Of a stretch of 64,000 nt of DNA, positions 13,027 to 25,660 are shown piece by piece. The notes under the pieces were generated by a model that worked only from the letters and a program-made list of their open reading frames with translations, searched no databases and was not told the origin of the DNA. The DNA is from Pohlia nutans. Taxonomy: Eukaryota > Streptophyta > Bryopsida > Bryales > Mniaceae. A program made the translations under genes and the position numbers. The stretch is taken from contig CM040089.1 of the NCBI GenBank assembly GCA_022496805.1, positions 4,590,501 through 4,654,500 of the forward strand, read 5' to 3'. Position 1 is the stretch's first letter, and every line of letters starts with the position of its first letter.

Positions 13027-13038
13027 TTAACCCCTAAA
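13027..13038. repeat. lone TTAA terminus
   Basis: TTAACCCCTAAA is followed by GTTCC. This is a left end of the TTAA class with no right end found before the next element at 13599. Confidence 0.4.
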
Positions 13039-13598
13039 GTTCCCCCCAGATTGTATATGGTTGTTTTCCTTGTATCTTAATTGACTCTTATTTTAAAACG
13101 ATCATCGACTTCAAATCTGAGTTGGTATTCAAAGTAAGTTGGTTTTGGCAATAATGCTATAGCCTTGTGTAAATAAGTTTAGGCACGCATAACATATAAA
13201 ATAAATAGTGTAGCTTCTCTTATAGTGTATCAATGTTTATTATTAGACAACTAATGCACAAGCACATGCCAAACACCTTCTTCAAAAATGAGTTGGGAGT
13301 GATAGCATAAAAAACAAACCGAGAAGAGAAAACTTTTATAACATTTTACTGAAGAGTTAAGCTTTTGCAAAGACGTAGAAGGAGCTCTAGTTCAAAAATA
13401 AGTGCAAACAGTTTTCCTTGCCTCAAACCAACACTGACAGAATATCTCCAACAAGTAAGATTTTTATTTTTACTTATATATTTATTTTTTTGTTAATTGT
13501 TGAAATTTTTGGGAAATTATAAAACATGTTAAAAATCTTGTAGAAGTTGTTCAATAATTTTTTCATTTCAAAAAGTGTGAACTTAGGAATGATGTGAT

Positions 13599-14183
13599 TA
13601 ACCCTTAACTGCCTAGGCATTCATTTTTTGAACAATGTATAGGTTTCATCCACATTTTCTCATCCGTCATGCACTTTTGCAGTGTGGATTTTATATTAAA
13701 AGTTTCTATGGGAAGTTAGCTTCATGCATGTGTGAACCAATTAGAAAGGAGATGATTTGTGAAAATTTATGCCTCATTTCATGTTGCAATGATTCATCAA
13801 AAATATTTAAGATCTTAGTTCAAAATAGTTCAAAAGTGCTCTTGAAAAAGTCAACTCATAAAATTAAGGAACCAAAAAATTTCCCAAAATCACTACATTT
13901 AGAGTATTACATTTCAACCAATCACATCAAATTTCATCCACATATTGTCAATATCTTATTCATAATTGAATTACAAAAGAATTTTGAATTTTAAGTTTCA
14001 AATTTTATGCAAAAATATTGTTGATAGTAATCATAGATCTAACTGCATGGATAGAATCGAAAATTCATAATGTACAACTTTTATTCATACATCAACTTGT
14101 AAAATATACCTCCTAGTTACATTTTATAATGCATCTTTGCAATTCTCCAAATTTGGAGAGAGTTGTGGGGATTTAGAAGTTAA
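13599..14183. mobile_element. TTAA-bounded element, family B, 585 bp
   Basis: Left end TTAACCCTTAACTGCC, right end GATTTAGAAGTTAA (slightly decayed). It shares the family B landmarks 'ttctcatccgtcatgcactt', 'gatgatttgtgaaaa' and 'ataatgcatctttgcaa'. The open frame 13635-13994 is repeat-derived and not conserved between copies. Confidence 0.8.
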
Positions 14184-14343
14184 TAAATAGAGTGAAACAT
14201 GTTAAATTTAAAATTTCTCAAAATTAGTGTGGACCATGTATTATTGCCACTTATTACAACATGGAAAACCTGCCACATATCACAATTTGAACTTAACTGA
14301 GCATCCACATTTGTTGAAACAGACTAAAAGCAGCTATCGTACT

Positions 14344-15150
14344 TTAACCCTTTAGTGCCTAGGGTGGTTATGGAGAAACCGCAGTTTTTTGGGTGATATT
14401 TTTTTTTAACTTTCTCTCTTGAAATTAGGAATGCTATCAATAGTATTCAACCGTATCAATATAAGCATAGCTTAATGAAACAAATTTCGGTTAAATCTTG
14501 GTCAGATCAGACCGTTGGATTGGAAGATTATAATATGTCTTTGAACCGTATAATGCACACTCAAAAATGAGATTTTGAGGGGTGTGTGACTTCAAAGTTA
14601 ATAGAATTTTGGTTAAATTTTCAAAAATGAAAGTGAAGCAGTTCAGCAATGACCTATGTCAACACCTTTCCATTGCAATCTTTCATGTCAAGAACTGACT
14701 CACACATAATTATTGTAAATTTTATAAGTGAGAGTGACTTATCTATGTACGGTTTAAGACAAAATTTATACGTTAAAATAAGAAAGGATTTGGTACATTG
14801 ATCAAGATCGGAATACATACATTGATGGAACATGAACAAGGGAACACAATCCAAAAAAAAATACAAGATAACAAACTTGCAAACACAAGAAATACCACAT
14901 AGTACGTGTGTTGTATTTGTAAGTATTTGCTGTATTTTGAGGTATTTGCAGTATTTTGGTGTTTTGAACATAGGTATTTGGATATCTAAGAAAGTCAGAT
15001 TTCAAAATTTCTTTTTGCATCATCTGCATAATCAAAAGTTACACTTCTGAACTTCAGACACCGAACTAAGATAGTTCACAGATTTTACAACATTTCATTT
15101 TTTGGTGATCTAGTGACCACTTACTGGTTACCTAGGCACTAAAGGGTTAA
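14344..15150. mobile_element. TTAA-bounded element, family C, 807 bp
   Basis: Left end TTAACCCTTTAGTGCC, right end GGCACTAAAGGGTTAA. Two more copies of almost the same length are at 43485-45097 and 43831-44636. The site 14686-14705 (tttcatgtcaagaactgact) is the intact counterpart of the place where the 43 kb copy has been split by an insertion. Confidence 0.85.
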
Positions 15151-15499
15151 GAAATCTTAGTTTATTGTCTCTACGAAACGCTTTGTTTTCAAGGAGTTAT
15201 ATAGCTGAACAGTACAAACAAAGTGTAAAAGTAAATCTAGGGTAAATACTAACATAGAGACTACGTGACTAATCGCTTGTTTACAATTTGAATAATCAGC
15301 AAAATAATAATAAACCAACATAAATGATTTTACAATACATATTAATTTTGGAATTGGAAAAAAAAAATGTAGTACATATTTGGTAAGAACAATTATTTGT
15401 TACTAAAATTATTACTGATTTGAGAAATATTGTAATTCACATTAATTTTTAAATGCAAATGCTTACAGATAGTATGGTCCATACTATTTGAAACAAAGC
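15151..15499. other. unassigned AT-rich DNA
   Basis: No credible open frame or repeat boundary seen. Confidence 0.4.
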
Positions 15500-15501
15500 T
15501 A

Positions 15502-15757
15502 CTCACTCCGTTACAAAATAAGAGTCCTAGTTTTTGGCAATTTTAATTTATTTATTATTATTATTCCTATGTTTTATACTTCAAATGTGAGCCCTATCCA
15601 CTTCAAACGGGTGGAAAATAAGAGTGACACAGAAAATACATATTACTATGAAAGATAGACCATTTTTCGAGTAGTGAGACGACTATTTTTTTATGCAACA
15701 AAACGTTAAGAAAAATACATACGTTTGAAGTGGACTCTTGTTTTGAAACACAGGGAG
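15502..15757. mobile_element. Stowaway-like MITE, 256 bp
   Basis: Left end CTCACTCCGTTACAAAATAA, right end the complement of CTCCCTGTGTTTCAAAACAA, flanked by TA (15500-15501, 15758-15759). This matches the well-known plant Stowaway terminal pattern of the Tc1/mariner superfamily. Non-coding. Confidence 0.8.
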
Positions 15758-15759
15758 TA

Positions 15760-16824
15760 TTTGGTACCAACATTTTTCCTAATACTATATCCTTGATAAT
15801 TATGTTTAATATCATTCACCTTAGTAGTATCTATTTTGACCCTAACATGTTGAACTTTGAAGGGCAACCACAACAAAATGGTCGCTAAAATCCACTCAAT
15901 TCCAAACTCCTAATCCATAAATGCTCAAATAAAATATTGAAAAAATACTTTGGAAGTTAATAATCAATCACAGTAAATTCTAAAACATAGTTTTAGTGTA
16001 CAATGATGTAGGATATGAAGTGGCTTTTCCAATCATGCTTTAAAATTGAAGGTCAAGTTAAAAAAATATTCAAAATGAAGTTTCCACCTAAATTTTTCCC
16101 CCTTACTAATGATTTTTTCTTGTCCCATCTTTACTTAATAAAACTAAGAATAATGACATGTACAAACTTTTATTTTACCAAACACCATATTAAATTTTGC
16201 AATTTATGTCACATATTTGCAAAACATTTAATGTATATCCTTTCAACAAAATTTAATTTCTAAATGTATGAATTGCAATTGCTCCAAAATGATTCAAACC
16301 TGCATTATATAACATTTGTCAACTGTTACTTTTTGTCAACTATAGAATTGGATGAGATTTACATGTAAAAGTCCATATACAAATGATGACATTAAACTTT
16401 TCAAATGTTCAACAATTTAGATATACAAGATAAGAACAATTGGATGAGAGAATAACATGCCAAACTTCTCACAAATCTCCAAAAATCCTTCTTCCTCTAA
16501 CGACCTTCATATCCTTCCAAAGAACAAAGCCCAATTCCAATTAAAAAATGGAACATCATGCATAATCAACAAGCATAATTTGTATCAAACAATCTAATAT
16601 TTTAAGGTTTAATGAAATCCCCTTTAGTATTTTTTGTGAGATTTTGCTTTTGTCAAAATCTTGCTCACATAATGCTATATTTAGAGAAAGCATAGAAGGG
16701 CGTTTGTATAGTACCTCCACTAACTCCTCTTGATGAACTAACTACATTTTGGTGCACATTTGTGCACTTTCAACATTTTGTTTAAAGAGCTAACTTTCAA
16801 ACCAATTTGAAAATTATGTAGCAA
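15760..16824. other. unassigned AT-rich DNA
   Basis: AT-rich. The frame at 16015-16263 has no recognisable features, and no inverted-repeat boundaries were seen. Confidence 0.4.
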
Positions 16825-16826
16825 TA

Positions 16827-17184
16827 GAGTTATCCACAAAGTCCTTCAAACTTTGAAAGAGATACCTAGAATTTTGCTATTATATAATTTTATTTGGTTA
16901 CTCCAAAGAGTTAAAAGGTATGGAAGAGCTTGGTGGTCTACAATTATTAGGTGTGTAAGAGCTTGGTAGTCTTCAAAGTCATATGAAACTTTTTTGAGCT
17001 CCTCTTTTGGTGCCCAAAAAAATTTCACATGACTTTGAAGGCCACCAAGCTCTTACACACCTAATAATCATAGACCACCAAGCTCTTTCATTCCTTTTAA
17101 CTATTTGGAGTAACCAAATAAAATTATATAATAGCAAAATTCTAGGTATCTTCTTCAAACTTTGAAGGACTTTGCGGATAACTC
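16827..17184. mobile_element. TA-targeting foldback MITE (GAGTTATCC family), 358 bp
   Basis: Starts GAGTTATCCACAAAGTCC, ends GGACTTTGCGGATAACTC, with TA on both sides. The two arms are almost perfectly complementary around a short centre near 17000, so a transcript would fold into a long hairpin. Related to 8595-9231. Confidence 0.8.
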
Positions 17185-17186
17185 TA

Positions 17187-18213
17187 ATGAGTCAATGAAA
17201 AATGAGTGAACCAATTTCTAGATTTATATACATATTATCCAAAAAATTAAATTTTAGAATGTTAAAATGATTTTGTGTTGAAGATTTTGAATATCAAAAC
17301 TCCCTTTTTAATAATAGTTTTAACAATTTATGATCAAATTTTGAATGTAATTATAGTTCATGTTAGATTCTATATTTAAAAATCTAAAAATAATCCAACT
17401 TGCATAATTTCATTCTCAAGTACGTTCAAAATAAAATCCATCAAAAAAAATCTAAATAGAGAAACAATTCATCCCTCACAAAAACAACACATTTAAAAAT
17501 TTGAAACTTTAATCATTTCAAAAATAAATTGAAAATATGGAAGATATTTTTCTTCACATACTTGAACACTGGAAAAAATCATAACTCAAAATTCCATCCA
17601 CAACCCTCTGTTCTCCTTCTCTTTTAGAATCTAGGGTGCATTTTATGCACTGTGACAATGCACTAGTTTACCCTTTGTTTCATTCTCCATTAAAATATAA
17701 TGCCAAATTTTTAATTTTCTATCAAAAATTTGTTCTTAATCGGTACGGTTCATCCTACCACTTTAGATTTCAAAAAAAAAAATTCTCTCTCCGGCATGGA
17801 TTTTTCAAATTCTCAAAATCCTCAAAAGAGTGCACAGGGACAAGAACTCTAGTGGACCGTACCATACAAATGCCCACATTCCCTTGTTATAATTGTAGGA
17901 GTTTACCATAACCATCTTTAACTTCATGCCACTTGCAATGCCTAAAAAACCTTACAATCTTGTAAACAATTTATTGACTTCCTAAAACTCAAAAAGCCAT
18001 TTTAAATGAATTTTTCAATTTGAAAATGCCTTTCAATTTTACATGCAAATTTTATTTACTAGATTACACATTTATAATTCCTCAAGGATACTAAAGCCTT
18101 CAAAATAAAAGTTTGACAACTCTACATATATTTTTACCTTCCTTAGAGCTTTTTAAGCGATTTATTTTAACTCTTGTAGTAATGAGAACAAATCAATTTT
18201 GACCACTTAGGAA
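17187..18213. other. unassigned AT-rich DNA
   Basis: No gene recognised. A frame at 17636-17911 has no domain. The stretch 17630-17900 shares short phrases with 10270-10640, probably an old repeat. Confidence 0.35.
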
Positions 18214-18562
18214 TTAACTCCTAAATGCCTAAATGAACAAATGAGTATATTTTCATATCTCTAAGACTTCAAAGGAATCATTTGAAAAATTTTGAGGACC
18301 ATTTCTTGTACCAATAGAAAAACAAAACAAAATAAAACAAAATAACTCTACAATATCGGATGGTATAGATGAATTTAGAAGGTTTTTATTATTAAATATT
18401 GAAGTTTAAAAATGTACTTTTCATTTTTAATTTAGGACACCAAGGATTTAATCTTTGAAAGCTAATAGTTATTTTTAGTAACTTTCAAATCATAATTCTA
18501 TAGTTCAAAAATGTAAGATATGATTTCATCCTTCTGATTAGTTTTACCTTCCTTGAAACTTC

Positions 18563-19392
18563 TTAACCCCTAAGCGCTCAAACGACCATTTTCTGGTCGC
18601 TGCCCGAATTTAACGGGCTGCCCGGAACAAAAAAATATTTTTTTTGAAAAAAAATAAAATATTTTAAAATACTACATCAAGTCTACTTTCCAACCCAATT
18701 TGAATTATGGCAATCCGAGTTAAACTCCACCCGGGAGAATTTTTCAAAGGTTATCATCTCAACATTGTAGAGTAGATCATCTCAACATTGTCTCGACATT
18801 GTCTTAAGGTAGGCGCACCCAATTCCAACAGTGTACCCAATCCCGATAATTTCTACACACAGTAGTCATTCTAGAACGGAAATCTAGGTATACCATAGAT
18901 AGCTTATCATTTTTGTCAACAAACAATAAAGGCTCTATGATGTGCTTAGATTTGCGTTCTAAAATGAATTCCGTGTCTAGAAATTATCGGCATTGGGTAC
19001 ACTGTCGGAATTGGGTGCTCCTACCTTAGTGTAGATCATCTCAACATTGTCTTAGTGTTATAAAATTTGCTATGTGGGGAAAGTAATGATGATCCCTCCA
19101 TCATTTCTTTTACTTTTTTGAAGTTTACAATAGATAGCCCAACTTTAATTCATACTAAATTTTGAACTCTAAAATTGAAAATTATAATTTATACAAATTT
19201 TCAAAGGTTAATGCTTTTAAATTCATTAAAAAATGATCTAAGGTTATTTTTGGAAGTTTGACTGTATGGATAATTTGTAGAGATGATACTCTACATTTTG
19301 TCTATTGAACCAAACTTCATCAAACATATGGAAGGCACATATTATAACACATATATGTTTTGTCCAATACCCTTTGGGCTTTTAGGGGTTAA
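18563..19392. mobile_element. TTAA-bounded element, family A, inverted and interrupted
   Basis: Left end TTAACCCCTAAGCGCTC, right end GGGCTTTTAGGGGTTAA. The interior is the reverse complement of 3727-4258. It is about 300 bp longer because it holds a 220-bp AGGTAGG-type insertion at 18807-19026 and a local re-duplication of 'gatcatctcaacattgtct'. Confidence 0.8.
18807..19026. mobile_element. AGGTAGG-type TA MITE, 220 bp
   Basis: Terminal inverted repeat begins AGGTAGGCGCACCCAATTCC (right end complement AGGTAGGAGCACCCAATTCC), with the pairing continuing through 'gtgtaccca'. TA on each side (18805-18806, 19027-19028). It is inserted in the family A element: the uninterrupted family A sequence around 4060-4080 reads through this point. 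Confidence 0.75.
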
Positions 19393-19473
19393 AAAGGCGT
19401 GATTGCAATTGGTAATGGTATTTGGCTACGAGGATGTAGAGTCAATTTTTTAGCTTGGGCTTTTAGGGGTTAA

Positions 19474-20280
19474 ACGATTTATTTGAACTCCTTTTGAACT
19501 CCTACATATATAGAACTGCCACTTTTGATCCTAAATATATGGTAGCACTACTTTTGACCGTTTGGGATGTTGAACAAGCATTCTCAAACAGAGTTAGGTA
19601 GTGCACCCTATTCATGGCATGCGACTATTTGTGACACTTACCAAAACCCCGTTTTATGCCACTAACTTATTTTTTCACTACCACTTTGAAAGGAATATGG
19701 ACTCAAAAAAAAAAAAGGAATATGGGAATGGGGTGTCAGTGACCATTGTAGGTGGAAAAAATGGCAGAAGATGAATCAATTTGTCACACCAATGTAGAAA
19801 ATTATCCAAATCATGTGACCATTTTGGGTTAAACACATTTAATATAGAACTTGTGGTAATTATGAACAAAGGGAAATGATCTCCATCCCCAAAAACTCCA
19901 CTGTAAGAAGCTCACTAAGGTAATGTGCCCTATTTGTGTCACAATTTCTGATCTGATACCTTACCAAGGCGATGGAACTTTTCAAAAAAAATCATATGTG
20001 TTGAATTAAAACACAATCATAACAAGTGAAATCATATTTTTACGACAAGGTATATAATTTTTATAATCAGATCTCCAGACGCAACACAAATAGGGCATAT
20101 TACCTCAACAATCAGATCTCCATCCCCAACAACTCAAGGGTAAGAAGCTCACCACCAAAACTGGGTAGGGAATACTAGGGATCATACTGAGATGAAAATG
20201 GAAATCACGATCACTTCCTGCACATCGACACTAATGCTTCACTTAGACTTTGATGGAAAATTTACATAAAGGAAACCTTG
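19474..20280. other. unassigned intergenic DNA
   Basis: AT-rich with a short A-run near 19710. Two related phrases ('tagggca..tta', 'atcagatctcca') recur around 19920-20130. No gene or clear element boundary. Confidence 0.4.
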
Positions 20281-20282
20281 TA

Positions 20283-20620
20283 AGGTAGGGACACCTATTC
20301 CCGTCTACATACAGGACACCTGAATCCGAGTGTTTCTGATCATGGGTGGTTGTGGCTTGAGAACATATTTAGGGTGTTTCTCCAAGTCACAAGCATTTCT
20401 TCAAGTCACGGAATCAGGGCCATTTAGACACAGTCAAATGTGCAAACCAATTTTTGGCTTTGATTATCGAGAACGTACACAAATTTTAGAATAACATGAC
20501 TTCGTCGATACATTCTACATTAATATCTAATTGCCTTTCCCCTGGTATAATCGCTTTTCATACTGCTCATTCAGAAGTATGATAATCAGCTTAAAGTCAC
20601 GGGAATAGATGTCCCTACCT
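20283..20620. mobile_element. AGGTAGG-type TA MITE, 338 bp
   Basis: Left end AGGTAGGGACACCTATTCCC, right end the complement of AGGTAGGGACATCTATTCCC. TA on each side (20281-20282, 20621-20622). It shares the AGGTAGG start with the elements at 18807, 45957, 47876 and 56083 but has a different interior. Confidence 0.75.
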
Positions 20621-20622
20621 TA

Positions 20623-21471
20623 TTCCCAAAATCCCCACATCAAGATAACCATGATATACTAGAGTTAACCGAAAAGAAGCTCTCAAAGAGGAAACTCAGC
20701 TCAAAACTCGTGTTGAGCAGAGAATATGTGCAAAACTGAGACTAAGTTGAGTTTCTAAATACTCTAAAACAAGCACCTGACAATGTCTTGGCTGCGGGAC
20801 CCTCAATTGCGAACACGTTCCCCCAACCCTCATTTGCTATTTAATTGGAGACCAAGTTACTATTCACTGAGAATATGTGACAGTGGATCATATTTTTAGT
20901 GCCAAGACTCATGTTTGACTCCTGTTGCAACCTCTCTTCTTTTCGGTTTTCTCTACTTTCATTGATAATGATCATGCATGTCTTATAAAACCTCATAAAT
21001 ATAGTTATGAGAGCTTCCGAACTTTTGGAACAGTAGATCATATCTGAGCGCCTGAATGTACATTTAAAATGTATTCTATACATTTAAAATTTTGGCAGTT
21101 ACAACTGCCATAGTGTCATACTGTAGGAACATGAAAGAAACCTGCAACTAAAATCTCCCATGAGGCCAAAATATATAAACAAAATGCAGAAAAAAGTGGC
21201 TACACCAACATGCAGTTGCAATGTTAACCTACATGCCGTTAGCATGCCGCAGCTCTGTTGGTAGCATGAGTTTCTGCTATTGGAACTACAAGAATATCTA
21301 CAAGAATACTTTAAAAAGAAGAAATCCAGAGTTAAATAACTCTCAACTCCTTGGTGACAGGGCAAAGCATTTCAACCCTGGCTAGATGAAGCTGCAAAAG
21401 CCTCAACCTTGCTCCATTTCACTGATGACGCTTCAAAAAAATGCCCGCCTCTACCATCACCCAGGTCAGTA
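20623..21471 (-). other. 3' flank / probable 3' UTR of the CUE gene
   Basis: This stretch lies directly downstream of the CUE-gene stop codon on the minus strand. Composition is moderate, and open frames such as 21099-21365 minus have no recognised domain. At 20662-20680 a single copy of the 'gagttaaccgaaaagaag' end also occurs (full elements at 52305 and 56015). I cannot place the polyadenylation site. Confidence 0.4.
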
Positions 21472-24400
21472 CTAGACTGAGCGGATCCGTTTCACTGAAT
21501 TTGGAGAAGCGCTGGGGCTTTTGTTGCTCCGGGCAGATGACGTTTCAAGAAAATGCCAGCCTTCATCATCACCTGAATCAGTATTGGACTGCGCAGATCC
21601 AGTCCTTTGAGACTCTTCAGCATCTCTTCCACCATTAGTGAGGGAAATCCTGGAGACTGCTTCGACGAGTTCTGAGTTCGATAGATCCTCCATGTTGCCC
21701 CCAACTTCTCCAGCTCGGGTAGCACTTTGATAGCTGCTGCCTGATTGGCTCAGAGCAACAAGTTGAGTGTCATCCAATTTTGCACTGCCATCTCTCCCAG
21801 ACATAACGGAGTTGCTAAGAGACCGAGAGCCCAGCATCTGCAGGAAGCTGTTTTCCCCAAACAGAATGCCTTGGTCCAATTGCTTCTTTACAACTTCCAC
21901 ATCTTCGGATATAATTGCCATCTCACCCCTATATCATGCCATCCAACTTTCAGGTTAACAAATGCATTTAGTGAAGCTAGGATTAACGTGACACAGATCC
22001 AATATAATCCAAACACATTCGACTTTAGTTCAAATACTGGGATCTACTTGCAATCTATGCGACAATCCTCAAAACTAAATAATTTAATCTATTTAGATAA
22101 TTTCAACAATTTCAATACATGCGACCACCTTTAAAACTAATACTTACTGTAATGAGTCCACAACGCTGCCCCGGTTGATCAGGAAATCCCGCAACTGCAG
22201 CAACAGGATAAATATGTTAGTTGATGGAATAAAAGAGTAAATTATGCCTTTCAACATGTGCTTTTTTTATGCCAATTCTAACTTTTTTTCATCATGAAAA
22301 AAAAACGGTTTTTCCTACCTTGGTGCAAGCCTCCTCTTCGGCATCAAGATCTCGCGACTCTTGAGCAACCTTAGCCATCTGGTCTTGTTCTATAGCAAGC
22401 ATTGATCGTGCACTTTCTTCTTTCAGACGTTTCTCCATCTCTGCAGCCTCTCTTTCCGCATTTGCACGGTCAATACGTGCTTGGAGAGTTGCTCGCATCT
22501 AGTTTACCCACAGAAATTCACACAAAAATATCAGAAGTTTTCAAATTCTTTCCTACAACACCAACAACTTTCTGAGCAACTTGTAGATACATGCACAGAA
22601 GACAACAAGCGTTTCAAAATGCAAAAGATAGAACAAAGAAAAGCATATAAATAATTGAACACTGCATCGATAATATCCTATGAGAGCTGCACAAAGAATC
22701 GAAATGCACTATCTACCACAAAGGCACAAAAACTACAAAGATCATATACCTCTTCAACAGCCAGAAAGGCCTTCTCTCTCTCTGCCTTCAGTTGAGCAAG
22801 TCGACGCTGGAGCTCTAGAGATTCAGTTTCAAGCACAGCTTTTTCCCCGTACACTTCGCCAGCATGCTACAGATCAATCAAAACCATCAGTATCAACATA
22901 ATCACAGAAACTCTAGCAACTCAAGGCAGGGATGCTTTGCTACACTATATTATATCTCACTCTGGTGTAGCATGGAAGATATGTATTACGTTAAAGCAGA
23001 AAACAATACAGGATAGCAAGGTCATCCACAGAAAAATTCTGTGGTAACTTGTCACAGAATGGCATACAACATCACAACAACCTTAGAACTTCAAGAAGGC
23101 TAAACAGATAGTTGTATTGTCTGGAATCTAATGCTGAAAAAGAAACACGATAACCATACCATCTCATTAACTTCACGAGCTCGCACCAGCATAGCTTGCA
23201 TCTCTTTCACTTCAGCAAGCAGATCCAGCCCACCATTCATTGCATCATTCTTCGCCTGTTGTGCAGCTGCTTCAGCTTGTTCAACTGTGGATCTCATTGC
23301 TCGCATCTCTTCAATCACTGCTACCAATGCATCCTGGACCAACACAACAGCAATGAATACTGTTACTACATACTCATCGAGATCTGAAAAAACATCTGCA
23401 GGACAGTCAAACAAATTGAATTCAACCCTGATCAAAGAGGTACGTCCCCTTCACTTTAACCATTTTACTCCTGTGCCAACGTCCCAGAAACACAACTCAT
23501 AAAGTGATGATATACCTGTAATGATCCACTGTATTTATTTGAATCAAAACTATCTAAATAAAAGATTCCATATAAAAATATCAAGGAGTGCACTTGTAAA
23601 GATTCCATCAAAAAAATTGAGGGGCTGTAAAAATAATTTCATACAGAATGCCAAGAACTTCTTGACCCAGAGTATGTGTCAATAGTCAAAAAGAAGGCAT
23701 TTTAGAGACAAACAAACCTTGTCAGACTTTGCGCCATGCACCAATTCGTCAAGGGCATCAACACCAAGCACCTGTGAAGACCCATTCATCAGACTATCGG
23801 CACTGGTGGTGAACAATCCATCATACGTCTCTTCCAGAACTGAAGACTCCATCAACCTGCTGCCTTCACCTGGATATCTCGACATTTCATCAAACTGTCC
23901 AGAAGGCACGGCCAATAGTGAGCTCTTGGAGTCCTGCATATCTGAATAGTCATCTGAATAGTCGCTGTCATAGGCCCATCTGCTGCCTTTATTACGAATG
24001 TGTTTTTCCAGCGGTTTTTCCTCATCGCTCTGCAAGTCTTCCAATCTACTAGCCCCAACATCAGCCACTGCATAATCGGCTTCAGTTGTAACATCCATAA
24101 CACTCCCGTAAAGAGATTCTGCCAAGTATGTAGACTCGTCCTTAACTTCAACTTCAGCACGTGGTTGAGCAAGATCGTTCTCAACACTAAGATTGTTCTC
24201 TTTCAGAAATTCAGAAAGAGTACAAACTCCAGTGACTATCTGAGTCCGACCGCTATCTTGATGACAAACCAATGTATCTGGTTCACTTTCGGTCAATGAT
24301 TCTGACAGTACAGTATCTGAATAACAGAAAACAAGCCGATTACTTCACAACAATCTTCCAAAAAACAAAGTACACATCAGATTAACATAAAACTGTCGTA

Positions 24401-25660
24401 TTTTTCAAATTTTCACAGGATTGCAACACGAAAAAACATAAATTACGATGATCAGTTTCTCAAGAGGAGAAGCTTCTTACAAGGTGACTTGAGCGCGTTA
24501 TCATAAGTGAATGACTCCTGCTCCTGCGCCTGCTCGGTCGTCCTGGCATTACCAATTGGTATATCGATGGGTAATGATTCTGAAGCAGGCGATTTCGAAC
24601 CCTCGACTGCTTTGTCTGACCGCACTGCCGTAGGACCGTACAAATCAATCAAAGGTGATTGACCAACAAAGTTGTTTCCGCTCTCAACAGAAGATCCACC
24701 GACATTGAACATATCACCGATAAGATCGAATGGGTTCGGGTCTCGCTTCTTAACATTCTTAAACTCAGCAGAGCGTTTGTTATTCATAGCCGCGGAGGTC
24801 TGCACACCCGATCCACCAGCGACGGCCGACCTGGAGGATCCAGAAATGAGTTCTTTCGCAAGTCGCTCATCAACCTTTCCAGTCGAAGGTTGCTCAAGTA
24901 CTTCAGTAAGGATGAACTCCACAGCTGCATCGATTTCATTGCTTTCAAGCACAGTCCCCTTCAGTATGCGGATGTCCACCTGCACATGCAAATGCATTGG
25001 TTATATCATCGTCGCAACAACCAGCAGAAGTTCCAAGAGCAAAAATTACTCCAACATTGCTGGACACTAACTACATACAGAATTTCCACCATCACTACTT
25101 GAGCATCAAACCGCATCGAAACGCCAGACCGACTTTACTTGCGAGTTCATCCGAGCGAATTCCTGGACAGTGACCTCGCTTACGTAATTAAAAAGAAAGA
25201 CAGTACAATTCACCGCCCTGAGACGGAAAACGCCACACAGTTCGAATTCCTGGACAGTGATCTCGCTTACGAAATTAAAAAGAAAAGCATTACAATTCAC
25301 CGACCTAAGACGGAAAACGCCACACATCAACCCTCCCCCTGGCAAACCGCAAAAATCATCGAAACGCGCCAGTCAGACAGACCGGCTTTCCTGGACAGTG
25401 ACCTCGCTTTACGAAATTAAAAAGAAAAACATTACAATTCACCGACCTAAAACGGAAAACGCCACACATCAACCCTCCCCCTTGCAAACAAACCCTAGAA
25501 TACTCACAAATAAAGAAGACTAACCCTAGGTAGGTCAATGCACAATCAAACAAAAGAGCAACAAACAACAAAGCTTTCTCACCTGAGGAAACATGACCTT
25601 CAACGTGTTCAAGGTCGCACGCTGCTCCTTATTACCCCATTCCTTGGTCTCCTTCTCCAT
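21472..25660 (-). CDS. CUE-domain coiled-coil protein (ubiquitin-binding), 8 exons
   Basis: Minus-strand exons, read 5' to 3': 25660-25583, 24979-24481, 24316-23718, 23333-23160, 22866-22750, 22498-22319, 22194-22148 and 21928-21472. All seven introns have GT...AG ends and the phases match, giving 716 aa plus a TGA stop. Residues ~10-57 form a CUE-type ubiquitin-binding helical bundle with the diagnostic Met-Phe-Pro at 23-25. Exon 1 ends right after this motif (MFPQ) and exon 2 continues VDIRILKG. Residues ~60-390 are acidic, Ser-rich and probably disordered. Residues ~393-549 are a long charged coiled coil. The C-terminus is Ser/Asp-rich, with GDDEGWHFLE near the end. Plants have such proteins of unknown exact role (annotated 'ubiquitin system component Cue' in Arabidopsis). 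The gene looks intact; exon calls were made by eye, so small boundary shifts are possible. Confidence 0.88.
25157..25487. repeat. three tandem-like repeats inside CUE intron 1
   Basis: A ~75-100-bp unit beginning 'ttcctggacagtgacctcgc' and ending 'acggaaaacgccacac' occurs three times (starts near 25159, 25247 and 25387). Copies two and three extend further to include 'atcaaccctccccc'. All lie in intron 1 of the CUE gene, near its 5' end. Open frames on both strands here simply follow the repeat. Confidence 0.85.

Larger units (their letters stand above)
18214..19473. mobile_element. probable TTAA element containing a nested family A element
   Basis: Left end TTAACTCCTAAATGCC, right end GGGCTTTTAGGGGTTAA. 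The family A copy at 18563-19392 sits inside. Without it the outer element would be about 430 bp. The pairing of these two ends is inferred from position and orientation; there is no second copy to confirm it. Confidence 0.5.

Noticed and set aside
13635..13994. 119-aa frame in a family B element as a possible transposase
   Set aside because: Not kept open in the other family B copies, and it lacks any catalytic motif.
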